A stretch of 10,257 nucleotides of DNA from an uncultured Muribaculaceae bacterium (GTDB taxonomy: Bacteria > Bacteroidota > Bacteroidia > Bacteroidales > Muribaculaceae). The notes under the pieces are model-generated. The model worked only from the letters and a program-made list of their open reading frames with translations. It was not told the origin of the DNA and made no database searches. The DNA lies in contig CAJTZS010000077.1 in the NCBI GenBank assembly GCA_910584055.1, positions 1-10,257 of the forward strand, read 5' to 3'. Below are positions 1 to 5,640 of the stretch, in pieces. The position numbers and the translations under genes were made by a program. Every line of letters starts with the position of its first letter. Position 1 is the stretch's first letter.

Positions 1-95
1 CAGTCGTTTGCAGTTTTATGATATTCTGTGAAAGTATAAGTTCGAGAGCCTGTCTTTCCGCAACCTAATCGGACGAAAATCAGTCCGAAAGCGAC

Positions 96-130
96 AAACC
101 GCAGACTATCAAATAGTTCTGCGGTTTTTT
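96..130 (+). terminator. Strong intrinsic terminator
   Basis: The arms AAACCGCAGA (96-105) and TCTGCGGTTT (118-127) are exact complements. The stem is extended inward by CTAT (106-109) with ATAG (113-116) and one bulged T, and the structure ends in six T residues (125-130). It would end a + strand transcript entering from left of the window, which could be a chromosomal gene or the end of the element. A smaller inverted repeat CGGAC/GTCCG (70-74/83-87) lies just before it. Confidence 0.85.
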
Positions 131-193
131 CGTGTCTAATCCTTTCGATTCAGGACCGAAATCAGACCAAGAAAAGACCTCATCAGACAGAGT

Positions 194-243
194 TTTGGCA
201 CTAAAATGGCACTAAGAATCTCAAGCATGATTTTAGTGCCAAA
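194..243. repeat. 14-bp perfect inverted repeat built from paired AGTGCCA sites
   Basis: TTTGGCACTAAAAT (194-207) is the exact reverse complement of ATTTTAGTGCCAAA (230-243), with a 22-nt spacer. Each arm side carries two copies of the heptamer AGTGCCA exactly 11 bp apart, about one helical turn: minus-orientation copies at 196-202 and 207-213, plus-orientation copies at 235-241 and 246-252. This geometry suggests cooperative protein binding to one face of DNA. Integrase arm-type sites are the likeliest role given the integrase gene downstream. An operator is the alternative. No T tract follows, so it is not a typical terminator. Confidence 0.7.
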
Positions 244-333
244 TTAGTGCCAAAAACACTTGCAAAACATTGGTGTTCATTTAGTTACAAAGACGCAACT
301 CGGACATAACTCGGTAAATTAGCGACATTTTAA
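231..333 (+). repeat. Direct repeat copy A (103 nt)
   Basis: This copy aligns without gaps to 358-460 at a constant offset of 127 nt. The first 27 nt (231-257) are identical to 358-384. Conservation then drops and recovers over ACAAAGAC-CAACTC and over the end GCGAC-TTTTAA. I count 78 of 103 identical positions by hand. The uneven conservation suggests that particular subsites are kept by selection. The role is probably recombinase arm-type binding or an accessory-factor site (inference). Confidence 0.8.
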
Positions 334-357
334 CCCCTATTTCCGGCATTTGACCGC

Positions 358-460
358 TTTTAGTGCCAAATTAGTGCCAAAAACGTCTGCAATTACCTGT
401 TGTCCAGTGTGATACAAAGACACAACTCAGGCCTAATGCGGAAAACAGGCGACTTTTTAA
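358..460 (+). repeat. Direct repeat copy B (103 nt)
   Basis: This is the second copy of the unit at 231-333, with two further AGTGCCA heptamers at 362-368 and 373-379, again 11 bp apart. In total six heptamers are present: two inverted and four direct. The copy ends about 240 nt before the integrase start. Confidence 0.8.
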
Positions 461-498
461 GATTCAAAAGCGAGTATGTTAAAGTCATTGTCCGGGGT

Positions 499-513
499 TA
501 CATCGGCGATGTA
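499..513. promoter_or_regulatory. Palindrome TACATCG-G-CGATGTA
   Basis: Two perfect 7-bp half sites flank a single central base. A one-base spacer cannot form a good RNA hairpin, so a dimeric DNA-binding protein is the more natural reading. It lies between the repeat cluster and the integrase start. The identity of the binding protein is unknown. Confidence 0.4.
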
Positions 514-661
514 TCATAAACCGTTGAGTGACATAGACCATATAACGTGTCTTCAATGCGTCGCCTATGTTAAAAACAGCGTATGTCGCTGATATGTCTG
601 AGTTTAGACTTAGGAGTGTCCAATCCATCTTAAAGTTAAATCCGTTATCAAAGCAGTCATT

Positions 662-674
662 CGGCTCCGAGCCG
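662..674. promoter_or_regulatory. Palindrome CGGCTC-C-GAGCCG upstream of integrase
   Basis: Two perfect 6-bp half sites flank one central base, ending 27 bp before the integrase ATG. It has the same layout as the palindrome at 499-513 but a different sequence. I see no clear TAnnTTTG -7 box for the integrase, so the site may overlap an unrecognised promoter and act as an operator. Confidence 0.4.
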
Positions 675-681
675 TCTGATT

Positions 682-692
682 ACACTTAATCC
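682..692 (+). promoter_or_regulatory. Leader motif ACACTTAATCC before the integrase
   Basis: The 11-mer is repeated exactly at 2066-2076 and, minus its first base, at 4403-4412. Each copy lies shortly before a start codon. Here it runs on as CACTTAATCCAACGT and ends 9 nt before the ATG. It is complementary to the candidate small RNA at 5641-5723: CACTTAATCCA (683-693) pairs perfectly with 5678-5688, and after one bulged A, CGT pairs with ACG (5675-5677). Confidence 0.6.
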
Positions 693-701
693 AACGTAAA
701 G

Positions 702-1919
702 ATGAAAAAGAACACCTTCAAAGTGATGTTCGTTATTCGTCGAAATCAAGTCAACCGAGATGGCAAATGCTCTATTACGATACGCATCACTGTCAACGGC
801 GAATATGAACGACTAAATTCCACTCTGAGCATAGAGCCGGAGCTATGGGATTCAAAAGCGGCCAAAGCAATAGGTCGCACCCAGAAGATTCTCGACTTCA
901 ACAAGCGCATCGAAGAAATGCGATACGTGCTTCAAGACCATTACTATGAGTTGCAGAAGGCACATGGCTATGTTACAGCCGAGATGGTAAAGAATGCCTA
1001 TATGGGCATTACCGCAAAAGCGGAATCTCTTATGCCGATCTATGACGAGTTTCTCGCCGAAACTAAAAAGATGGTTGGCATAAACAGGAGCGACAAGACC
1101 TATCAGAAGTATGAGCGTTGCAAACGTCGCGTTGTAGAGTTCATGAAGGTCAAATACAATCGCACCGACATTCCCCTGCGTGAACTGAAACCGAAGTTTC
1201 TCACGGACTTTGCCGTTTTTCTTGCCAGCACTTACAAGTGTAGGCAGAATACGGTTTACAAGTTTCTCCAGCTGTTGAGAATGGTAATAATAAAAGCACA
1301 GAGAGATGGTATCTCATTTCCTGACCCCTATCTTTCATATAAGATGACACAGGAAAAAGTGGACCGGGGTTATCTCTCCGAGGAAGAAGTGCTGTCAATA
1401 GCGACAAAGGATATTTCAATCCCTCGTCTTGACCAAGTACGCGACGTGTTCATCTTCGCCTGCTATACAGGACTTGCCTATGCCGATATTGCGCAGCTTC
1501 GCGCTGACAATATAAAGAAGATGTTTGACGGCAAACTGTGGATAATCACACACCGACAGAAGACTAAAACCAATGTGAATGTTCCGCTCCTTCCCACAGC
1601 AGAGAAAATACTCAAAAAATATGAGGGTAAATTTCTCGATGGAGTATTGCTCCCGGTACTCAGTAATCAGAAGACCAACGCATATCTCAAAGAAATTGCT
1701 GACATCTGTGGCATTGAGAAGAATCTCACGTTCCATCTGGCGAGGCACACTTTCGCCACGACGATGACACTCGGCAAGGGCGTACCCATCGAGTCGGTGA
1801 GCAAGATGCTCGGTCACACAAACATTCAGACCACCCAGATATACGCCCGCATCACAAATGAGAAAATCAGCCATGACATGGAAAATCTCGCAAAAAATCT
1901 CGGCAACCTCGACTTTTAG
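702..1919 (+). CDS. int: Tyrosine recombinase (IntDOT-type integrase)
   Basis: The 405-residue protein would catalyse integration and excision of the element by cutting and rejoining DNA through a phosphotyrosine intermediate. Residues about 1-100 look like the Bacteroidetes arm-binding domain. About 110-210 form a SAM-like core-binding domain and 220-400 the catalytic domain. Visible catalytic residues are K287 (or K289) in the beta-hairpin, H345-L-A-R348, H372 and the nucleophile Y381 in the IYARI context. The usual first arginine is absent: the motif reads TGLAYAD, with A259 in its place. Loss of Arg I is known from IntDOT of CTnDOT, whose catalytic numbering, as I recall it, is nearly the same. 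The start follows an A-rich leader without a Shine-Dalgarno sequence, as usual in Bacteroidetes. The full length argues against decay. The gene stands alone between the repeat region and a strong hairpin. Confidence 0.97.
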   Translation: MKKNTFKVMFVIRRNQVNRDGKCSITIRITVNGEYERLNSTLSIEPELWDSKAAKAIGRTQKILDFNKRIEEMRYVLQDHYYELQKAHGYVTAEMVKNAYMGITAKAESLMPIYDEFLAETKKMVGINRSDKTYQKYERCKRRVVEFMKVKYNRTDIPLRELKPKFLTDFAVFLASTYKCRQNTVYKFLQLLRMVIIKAQRDGISFPDPYLSYKMTQEKVDRGYLSEEEVLSIATKDISIPRLDQVRDVFIFACYTGLAYADIAQLRADNIKKMFDGKLWIITHRQKTKTNVNVPLLPTAEKILKKYEGKFLDGVLLPVLSNQKTNAYLKEIADICGIEKNLTFHLARHTFATTMTLGKGVPIESVSKMLGHTNIQTTQIYARITNEKISHDMENLAKNLGNLDF

Positions 1920-1940
1920 TTGATATATAGCTAACCCGTT

Positions 1941-1980
1941 GACAGAGCGTCGGCTACATATCAATAGCCGGTGCTTTGTC
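1941..1980 (+). terminator. 16-bp hairpin after the integrase
   Basis: Bases 1941-1956 and 1965-1980 pair over all 16 positions around an 8-nt loop. Three of these pairs are G-U (1945/1976, 1949/1972, 1950/1971). The G-U pairs mean the stem is complete only in + strand RNA, pointing to a role at the end of the integrase transcript. The following T run (TTTAT) is short, so this may be an RNA-stabilising or processing hairpin rather than an efficient terminator. Confidence 0.65.
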
Positions 1981-2005
1981 TTTATCCGTCAAAAAATTAT
2001 TTTCG

Positions 2006-2027
2006 GGAATGTTCCCGGAATGTTCCC
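2006..2027. promoter_or_regulatory. Tandem 11-bp operator-like repeat, GGAATGTTCCC twice
   Basis: Two identical 11-mers stand head to tail at 2006-2016 and 2017-2027. Each contains the interrupted palindrome GGAA-TG-TTCC, and the 11-bp step puts both on the same DNA face. The block ends 22 nt before the -7 box at 2050 and so covers the place where a -33 box should be, while no good -33 TTTG is seen at the right spacing. That fits an activator-dependent promoter. In CTnDOT the corresponding promoter is activated by RteC. Whether an RteC-like protein binds here is inference. Confidence 0.6.
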
Positions 2028-2049
2028 AAGTGACCTTTTTGCGTATTTC

Positions 2050-2057
2050 TACCTTTG
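2050..2057 (+). promoter_or_regulatory. Promoter -7 box TACCTTTG of the excision-type operon
   Basis: The octamer fits the Bacteroides -7 consensus TAnnTTTG exactly. It predicts a transcript starting near 2061-2064 and a short leader of some 20-25 nt before the ATG at 2085. A TTTG at 2038-2041 is too close to act as the -33 element. Confidence 0.6.
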
Positions 2058-2065
2058 CCAGCGTA

Positions 2066-2076
2066 ACACTTAATCC
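2066..2076 (+). promoter_or_regulatory. Leader motif ACACTTAATCC before the first HTH gene
   Basis: This is an exact repeat of the 11-mer at 682-692, ending 8 nt before the ATG. The segment CACTTAATCCGC (2067-2078) can pair with bases 5677-5688 of the candidate small RNA over 12 positions, one of them G-U. It would lie at the very 5' end of the mRNA. Confidence 0.6.
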
Positions 2077-2084
2077 GCAAGAAA

Positions 2085-2450
2085 ATGGAACAGACAATTA
2101 CACTGGAAATGCTGTATCAGCGCACAGTCACACTGGAGGAAACCCTCACGCTGATACTGAACCTCCTGACCAAAGAGGACAGGAAGAAGAAAGAGTCAAA
2201 GGAAGAAAAGGATGAATTGTCCTCGATTCCTCCTATCCCCAACGCTATGGCGGCCCGGTTGCTCCATATGTCAACGCGACAGCTCCAGCGTGTCCGCCGC
2301 CGCTACCAGCTCAAATGGGAAGAGCGCGGTCGGGAGGTATTCTACCACCTCGTGCCTCTGCTCAAGGCAATCTCCCGTCTCAATCTCAAATGGAGCGAGA
2401 CCGTGCTTGAAGAAATCAAGAGAAGATACAAAAAAGTTCCTGCCCTATGA
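2085..2450 (+). CDS. Small helix-turn-helix protein, Xis2c-like by position
   Basis: This 121-residue protein is likely a DNA-bending recombination directionality factor or transcription regulator. Residues 1-30 look helical. Residues 31-45 are highly charged (EDRKKKESKEEKDE). Residues about 54-73 form a helix-turn-helix with basic recognition end RQLQRVRRR, followed by a wing-like strand pair (75-88) and a C-terminal helix (about 100-117). The layout recalls MerR/excisionase-type winged helices. It is first in a four-gene set whose order matches CTnDOT xis2c-xis2d-orf3-exc, which is the main basis for suggesting an excision role. The ATG at 2085 is chosen because it directly follows the promoter and the conserved leader motif. 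Its stop overlaps the next start as ATGA, implying translational coupling. Protein sequence alone supports only a DNA-binding call. Confidence 0.9.
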   Translation: MEQTITLEMLYQRTVTLEETLTLILNLLTKEDRKKKESKEEKDELSSIPPIPNAMAARLLHMSTRQLQRVRRRYQLKWEERGREVFYHLVPLLKAISRLNLKWSETVLEEIKRRYKKVPAL

Positions 2451-2761
2451 TTACTTCACAAGAGTTTAAGGTGCTCTGCAAGCTCATAAAGGAGCTGGAA
2501 GAAAAGTTCGACAGCAAACTCGAAGGTTTCGGCAAAAAGTTCATCGGACTTCTTCAAGGTTTCACAGTCCTTGATCCCGAAAGACAGACCATGACGAGCC
2601 GGGAAGTATGCGAACAATACGGTATCTCGATGCGGACACTCTGCGATATGCGTAAAAAAGGGATTATCCCCTTCACCAAACATGGTGATGCCCCTAACAG
2701 TAAAATCACATACCGCATCGCTGATGTCGCCGAAGTATTCGCCGGACGGGACAACTATTAA
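2447..2761 (+). CDS. Small helix-turn-helix protein, Xis2d-like (excisionase family)
   Basis: This 104-residue protein begins with a helical segment (1-40, with a coiled-coil-like KLIKELEEKFDSKLEGF stretch). Residues about 48-70 form a MerR/excisionase-type helix-turn-helix (MTSREVCEQYGISMRTLCDMRKK). A wing follows with the family-typical IIPFTKHG...ITYRIADV pattern (73-94). Such proteins bind near the att site and steer the integrase towards excision, or regulate transcription. The start overlaps the previous stop by 4 nt. Together the two genes correspond to the paired small basic proteins Xis2c and Xis2d of CTnDOT. Function as an excisionase is inferred from fold and gene order. Confidence 0.92.
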   Translation: MITSQEFKVLCKLIKELEEKFDSKLEGFGKKFIGLLQGFTVLDPERQTMTSREVCEQYGISMRTLCDMRKKGIIPFTKHGDAPNSKITYRIADVAEVFAGRDNY

Positions 2762-2839
2762 AACACGACACACTATCACACACAATAATCATCGTGTCGG
2801 CAACGGCACAAGTTTCTAACCCAAAACACTTTTATTATT
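2762..2839 (+). promoter_or_regulatory. Leader between the second HTH gene and the DUF4099/DUF3945 gene
   Basis: This 78-nt non-coding spacer contains the 12-mer ACTATCACACAC (2772-2783), which recurs exactly in the leader of the DUF1896 gene (5733-5744). It also has a 6-bp inverted repeat CGACAC/GTGTCG (2766-2771/2794-2799) around a 22-nt loop. No TAnnTTTG box or T-tailed hairpin is seen, so the gene is probably co-transcribed with the HTH pair. The start at 2840 follows an A+T-rich TTTTATTATT stretch. Confidence 0.4.
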
Positions 2840-4330
2840 ATGGCACAAGACCAGAATTTAGAAGAAGTCCTTATCGCCCGCAACAACGATACCGGGCAGG
2901 TAGGCGCAGTGACCGGACTCAACAAGGACGGCACACCCAAGATGACCGATGTAAAGTCGGCAAAACTCTCAGACCTCGTAAAATTCCAGAAAGGTCAGAA
3001 CCCGCTGGAGGCGTTTCTCTCCAACTTCATCCGCCAGTGCAAGAACCCCTCGTCATTCGGTTTCTTCCGGGTACCGGCAGACCGCTATGACACAGTCGGC
3101 ACCGTAATCGGCGACCTCGCCAAAGACCCGGTTGCAAACGCGGAGATGCTGAAAAACAACGTCGTCGATGTTTCAGCGATGGCTCAATCGGAAGGTCAGA
3201 CGGCAGAAACGGCTAAACAGTCTGAACAGCCTCAGCAATCGGCCGCGGGAGAGCCTAAGAACGAGCAGCAAGCCAATGACAACGCTCAGGCCTCTGAAAA
3301 GGAGGTCAGGCACTCTGCAATCGACGAAAGCAAAATCGACTGGGCAAACCTCAAAGAGAAATGGGGTATCGACCGAGATGAACTCGAAAAGAGCGGCGAC
3401 CTGAAGGAGATGCTCTACAACCGCAAGTCAAAGTTGGTGACTGTCACCCCGACTTTCGCCGGCGAGAAATTCCCCATTGACGCCCGCCTCTCTTTTAGGA
3501 CCGACCCCGAAGGCAATGTTAAGGTGGTTCCCCACTTCATTCACCGCGAGCCTAAACTCGATCAGGAGTATGAGGGCTACAAGTTCAGCAAGGAGGAAAA
3601 GGCAACGCTCCGCGAGACAGGCAATCTCGGCAAGGTCGTTGAACTGACCGGCAAGAACGGCGAGAAAGTCCCTTCATTCGTCAGCATCGACCGTCTTACC
3701 AACGAGGTGGTATCGGTACCTGTCAAGGATGTATTCATCCGCGACACTATCGGCCAGACAAAGCTGACCACCGCCGAAATCATGCAGCTCAAGGACGGCA
3801 AGGCACTCCCTCCGAAGGAAATCTCCGACAAGAACGGCAAGACCTACAATGTGGTGCTTCAGGTATCGGCAGACCGCAAGGGTGTCGAGTTTGTTCCCGG
3901 CGCCGCCCGCCGCATGGAGCAGAAAGAACAGCAACAGCAGGCAAACGGCCAGCAGCAGTCTTCGTGGCTCACTAAAGACGGGCTGATAAAGCCCATCACA
4001 AAATGGGCCGGTGTCCCGATGACGCCGCAGCAACAGGCGGACTATGTAGCCGGAAAGGTCGTAGAGATGACAAATATGGTTGACAAGCAGGGACAGCCCT
4101 GCACCGTCTATCTCCAGTTCAATCCGAACAAACAGCGACCGACCACCTCGCTCAACGATCCCCGTGTCAAGGTCGCCGAGGAATCAAGGACACAGAAGGC
4201 GGTCAACAACGACGGTCTGACCAACGAGGCGACAAAACACGTTGCCGAACCGCTCCAGAAATATCAGACAGAGCCTAAGAACAAGGCACAGCAGGAGCAG
4301 CAGCGCAAGCCAAAAGGTCCGAAGATGTAG
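2840..4330 (+). CDS. DUF4099/DUF3945 protein, position of CTnDOT orf3
   Basis: This 496-residue soluble, hydrophilic protein is of a family known almost only from Bacteroidetes conjugative elements; its biochemical role is unknown to me. Residues 1-110 form a first conserved part. Residues 115-160 are a Gln/Glu/Ala-rich linker. Residues about 165-235 match DUF4099 (IDWANLKEKWGI, ELEKSGDLKEML, LVTVTPTFAGE). From about 249 on there are three related units of roughly 45 residues (249-292, 309-351, 394-436) sharing the pattern of an acidic helix, GK or GN plus hydrophobics, KNG or KQG, and two beta strands; this is the DUF3945 region. The tail is Gln/Lys-rich and ends PKGPKM. No signal peptide or membrane segment is visible. 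Its place between the HTH pair and the topoisomerase-like gene matches orf3 of CTnDOT. Confidence 0.95.
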   Translation: MAQDQNLEEVLIARNNDTGQVGAVTGLNKDGTPKMTDVKSAKLSDLVKFQKGQNPLEAFLSNFIRQCKNPSSFGFFRVPADRYDTVGTVIGDLAKDPVANAEMLKNNVVDVSAMAQSEGQTAETAKQSEQPQQSAAGEPKNEQQANDNAQASEKEVRHSAIDESKIDWANLKEKWGIDRDELEKSGDLKEMLYNRKSKLVTVTPTFAGEKFPIDARLSFRTDPEGNVKVVPHFIHREPKLDQEYEGYKFSKEEKATLRETGNLGKVVELTGKNGEKVPSFVSIDRLTNEVVSVPVKDVFIRDTIGQTKLTTAEIMQLKDGKALPPKEISDKNGKTYNVVLQVSADRKGVEFVPGAARRMEQKEQQQQANGQQQSSWLTKDGLIKPITKWAGVPMTPQQQADYVAGKVVEMTNMVDKQGQPCTVYLQFNPNKQRPTTSLNDPRVKVAEESRTQKAVNNDGLTNEATKHVAEPLQKYQTEPKNKAQQEQQRKPKGPKM

Positions 4331-4364
4331 TCTTTGACCCGACCATAGGATAGAAACAGCGGAA

Positions 4365-4393
4365 GGGAGGTCCGGAACTCCCCGATGCTTTTT
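4365..4393 (+). terminator. Weak hairpin between the DUF3945 and topoisomerase-like genes
   Basis: GGGAG (4365-4369) pairs with CTCCC (4378-4382) around an 8-nt loop. Five T residues follow only after a 6-nt gap (4389-4393). The short stem and the gap make it a poor terminator. It could attenuate transcription into the next gene or be incidental. Confidence 0.3.
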
Positions 4394-4400
4394 GACTCCG

Positions 4401-4413
4401 ACCACTTAATCCA
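4401..4413 (+). promoter_or_regulatory. Leader motif ACCACTTAATCCA before the topoisomerase-like gene
   Basis: This is the third copy of the CACTTAATCC motif. All 13 bases here are the exact reverse complement of 5678-5690 in the candidate small RNA. The motif ends 28 nt before the chosen ATG at 4442, and AACGTAAA precedes that ATG much as it precedes the integrase ATG. This leader-like arrangement argues for the start at 4442 over the upstream in-frame ATG at 4385. Confidence 0.6.
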
Positions 4414-4441
4414 AAAACATCCACCATCCAAAAACGTAAAA

Positions 4442-5578
4442 ATGAAACAGAAAAATCTCATAACTGTCGTGACGGGCCACCAGCTTACGGCAGATACAAT
4501 CGCCAAAGCCATCGGCGCCAATGAAAAACACGACGGCTACTATCTGGGAAACGGATATGCTGTCACATGGACCAACGGCACAGTCATAGAGGCGACCTTC
4601 TCGCCGACCGAGAGCTTCGTCCTCTCCACTACTATGGACAGCCGTCTTGTCTATGCCCACAACTTCAAGTTCTTCATGCGTGACTACGATGAACTTGTGG
4701 GATACAAGAAAACAGAACAGGATGCCCGACAGCTCGAAACCGTCAAAGCCCTCTGGAAAATGAGCGGTGTCGTAGTCAACGCAATGTCGCCCGACATTGA
4801 GGGCGACCTCGATTTCCTCAACCTCTATTACTATCTGGCAATACCCGTTGAGGTGCGCCGCGCATGGTTGCCCATACTCACAAAGGGTGCGATACGCCAC
4901 GGTGTAATGCACGGTCCGTCTGACCGCAAGGAATACGAGACATGGCTGGAGGAATCAATCTTCAACCTCCTTGTCGAGTCTTCCAAAGCAAGCGCATCGT
5001 TCAAGGGTGCTTTCATCGTCGAGGAAATGACAACCGAGGTTGCCAACAACACGGAAATAATCCAGCTCTCGATCCCCGAAGACGGTCACTGCATCTACGG
5101 CTATCACTATATAGCCAAGATAAGCGACTATCAGACACTCTATAATCTGAGCGGTCTGCTGGTGGATGCCGCCACCGAACTGGACTTCGACCATCAGAAG
5201 ACCATCCGCACGGCATACAACCTCTACGCCAAGAAACTCATATCCTATCCGATGGTCACCCAGAACACAATCCCGCAGGGAGTATGGAAACTCATGTGCC
5301 GCAACATCGAGATTCTCCGCTACAACGGTAAGTGGGGCAAAACAATAGGCAACGGAAAACCCTCCCGCCGTCACAACTTCCGTCTGGAAGAGAACCTTTA
5401 CAACGGTCACGGAATAGTGACAACAGGACTGCATCCCACAGACCTCAGCAATGACGAGGAAAAACTCTACAACCTCATCGTCAAGCGTGTCATTGACGCC
5501 TTTGCACTTACTCCCGCCGAGAAGAAGGCCCGCAGAAAATGGCGACACAACCGTCAGAAAAAGGTTAAAACCTCTTGA
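4442..5578 (+). CDS. Shortened, degenerate topoisomerase III-like protein (Exc-like)
   Basis: With this start the protein has 378 residues, against roughly 650-700 for a complete topoisomerase III. Residues 6-155 resemble a TOPRIM domain: AKAIGANEKHDGYYLGNGYAVTW (21-43), then VVNAMSPDIEGD (111-122) and LTKGAIRHG (146-154). Residues 228-356 resemble the catalytic gate and end of the core: YNLSGLL, AYNLYAKKLISYP (258-270), LSNDEEKLYNLIVKRVIDAFA (335-355). Key residues are changed. The N-terminal Glu of the AEKPS motif is missing (VTGHQ), DPDREG is SPDIEG (first Asp lost, D118 and E120 kept), and YPRTDS is YPMVTQ (Y269 kept, Arg lost). The GRVQTPTL region is absent. Normal topoisomerase activity is therefore doubtful. 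It follows the DUF3945 gene as exc does in CTnDOT. The homology call is mine from motifs; the lack of activity is inference. Confidence 0.85.
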   Translation: MKQKNLITVVTGHQLTADTIAKAIGANEKHDGYYLGNGYAVTWTNGTVIEATFSPTESFVLSTTMDSRLVYAHNFKFFMRDYDELVGYKKTEQDARQLETVKALWKMSGVVVNAMSPDIEGDLDFLNLYYYLAIPVEVRRAWLPILTKGAIRHGVMHGPSDRKEYETWLEESIFNLLVESSKASASFKGAFIVEEMTTEVANNTEIIQLSIPEDGHCIYGYHYIAKISDYQTLYNLSGLLVDAATELDFDHQKTIRTAYNLYAKKLISYPMVTQNTIPQGVWKLMCRNIEILRYNGKWGKTIGNGKPSRRHNFRLEENLYNGHGIVTTGLHPTDLSNDEEKLYNLIVKRVIDAFALTPAEKKARRKWRHNRQKKVKTS

Positions 5579-5628
5579 CACAGACCAATAAAAACAGTTA
5601 ATCCATCCCGATTGTCCCGAAGTTTTAT

Positions 5629-5636
5629 TAACTTTG
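5629..5636 (+). promoter_or_regulatory. Promoter -7 box TAACTTTG for the candidate small RNA
   Basis: This is an exact match to TAnnTTTG, 50 nt after the topoisomerase-like stop. It predicts a start near 5640-5643. The usual -33 TTTG is not clear; the best nearby is ATTG at 5611-5614, which is too close. Just upstream, CAGTTAATCCA (5595-5605) is a one-mismatch variant of the leader motif. Confidence 0.6.
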
Positions 5637-5640
5637 CACT

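Larger units (their letters stand above)
1..701. other. Non-coding left region: probable attachment-site arm and integrase control region
   Basis: I find no convincing gene here on either strand. The stretch carries an intrinsic terminator near its left end, a cluster of short repeated sites (194-460), two near-perfect palindromes (499-513 and 662-674) and a short leader before the integrase. An A+T-leaning, repeat-rich non-coding region directly upstream of a tyrosine integrase gene is what the arm of an integrative element's attachment site looks like. That reading is inference. I could not locate the recombination core or the element/chromosome boundary, because the other end of the element is not in the window. 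Confidence 0.6.

Noticed and set aside
43..62. TTCGAGA followed by GCCTG and TCTTTCCGC, resembling a tRNA T-loop and 3' end
   Set aside because: The bases before TTCGAGA do not pair with GCCTG, so no T stem forms, and no D or anticodon arm is visible. It could be a tRNA remnant at an attachment site, but this is too weak to annotate.
1..701. CRISPR array from the repeated AGTGCCA units
   Set aside because: The repeats are too short and irregular, occur in both orientations and show 11- and 127-nt periods rather than repeat-spacer units.
2001..2020. CGGGAATGTTCCCG as a terminator
   Set aside because: The loop would be two bases and no T tract follows. The tandem duplication fits a protein-binding site better.
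4385..4441. In-frame upstream ATG extending the topoisomerase-like protein by 19 residues
   Set aside because: The extension spans the leader motif and A-rich leader, and homology to the TOPRIM start begins only after the ATG at 4442.
4406..5581. Long minus-strand ORFs opposite the topoisomerase-like gene (4406-4912 and 4955-5581)
   Set aside because: The + strand frame has clear family motifs throughout. The minus frames mirror its codon bias and show no recognisable protein features.
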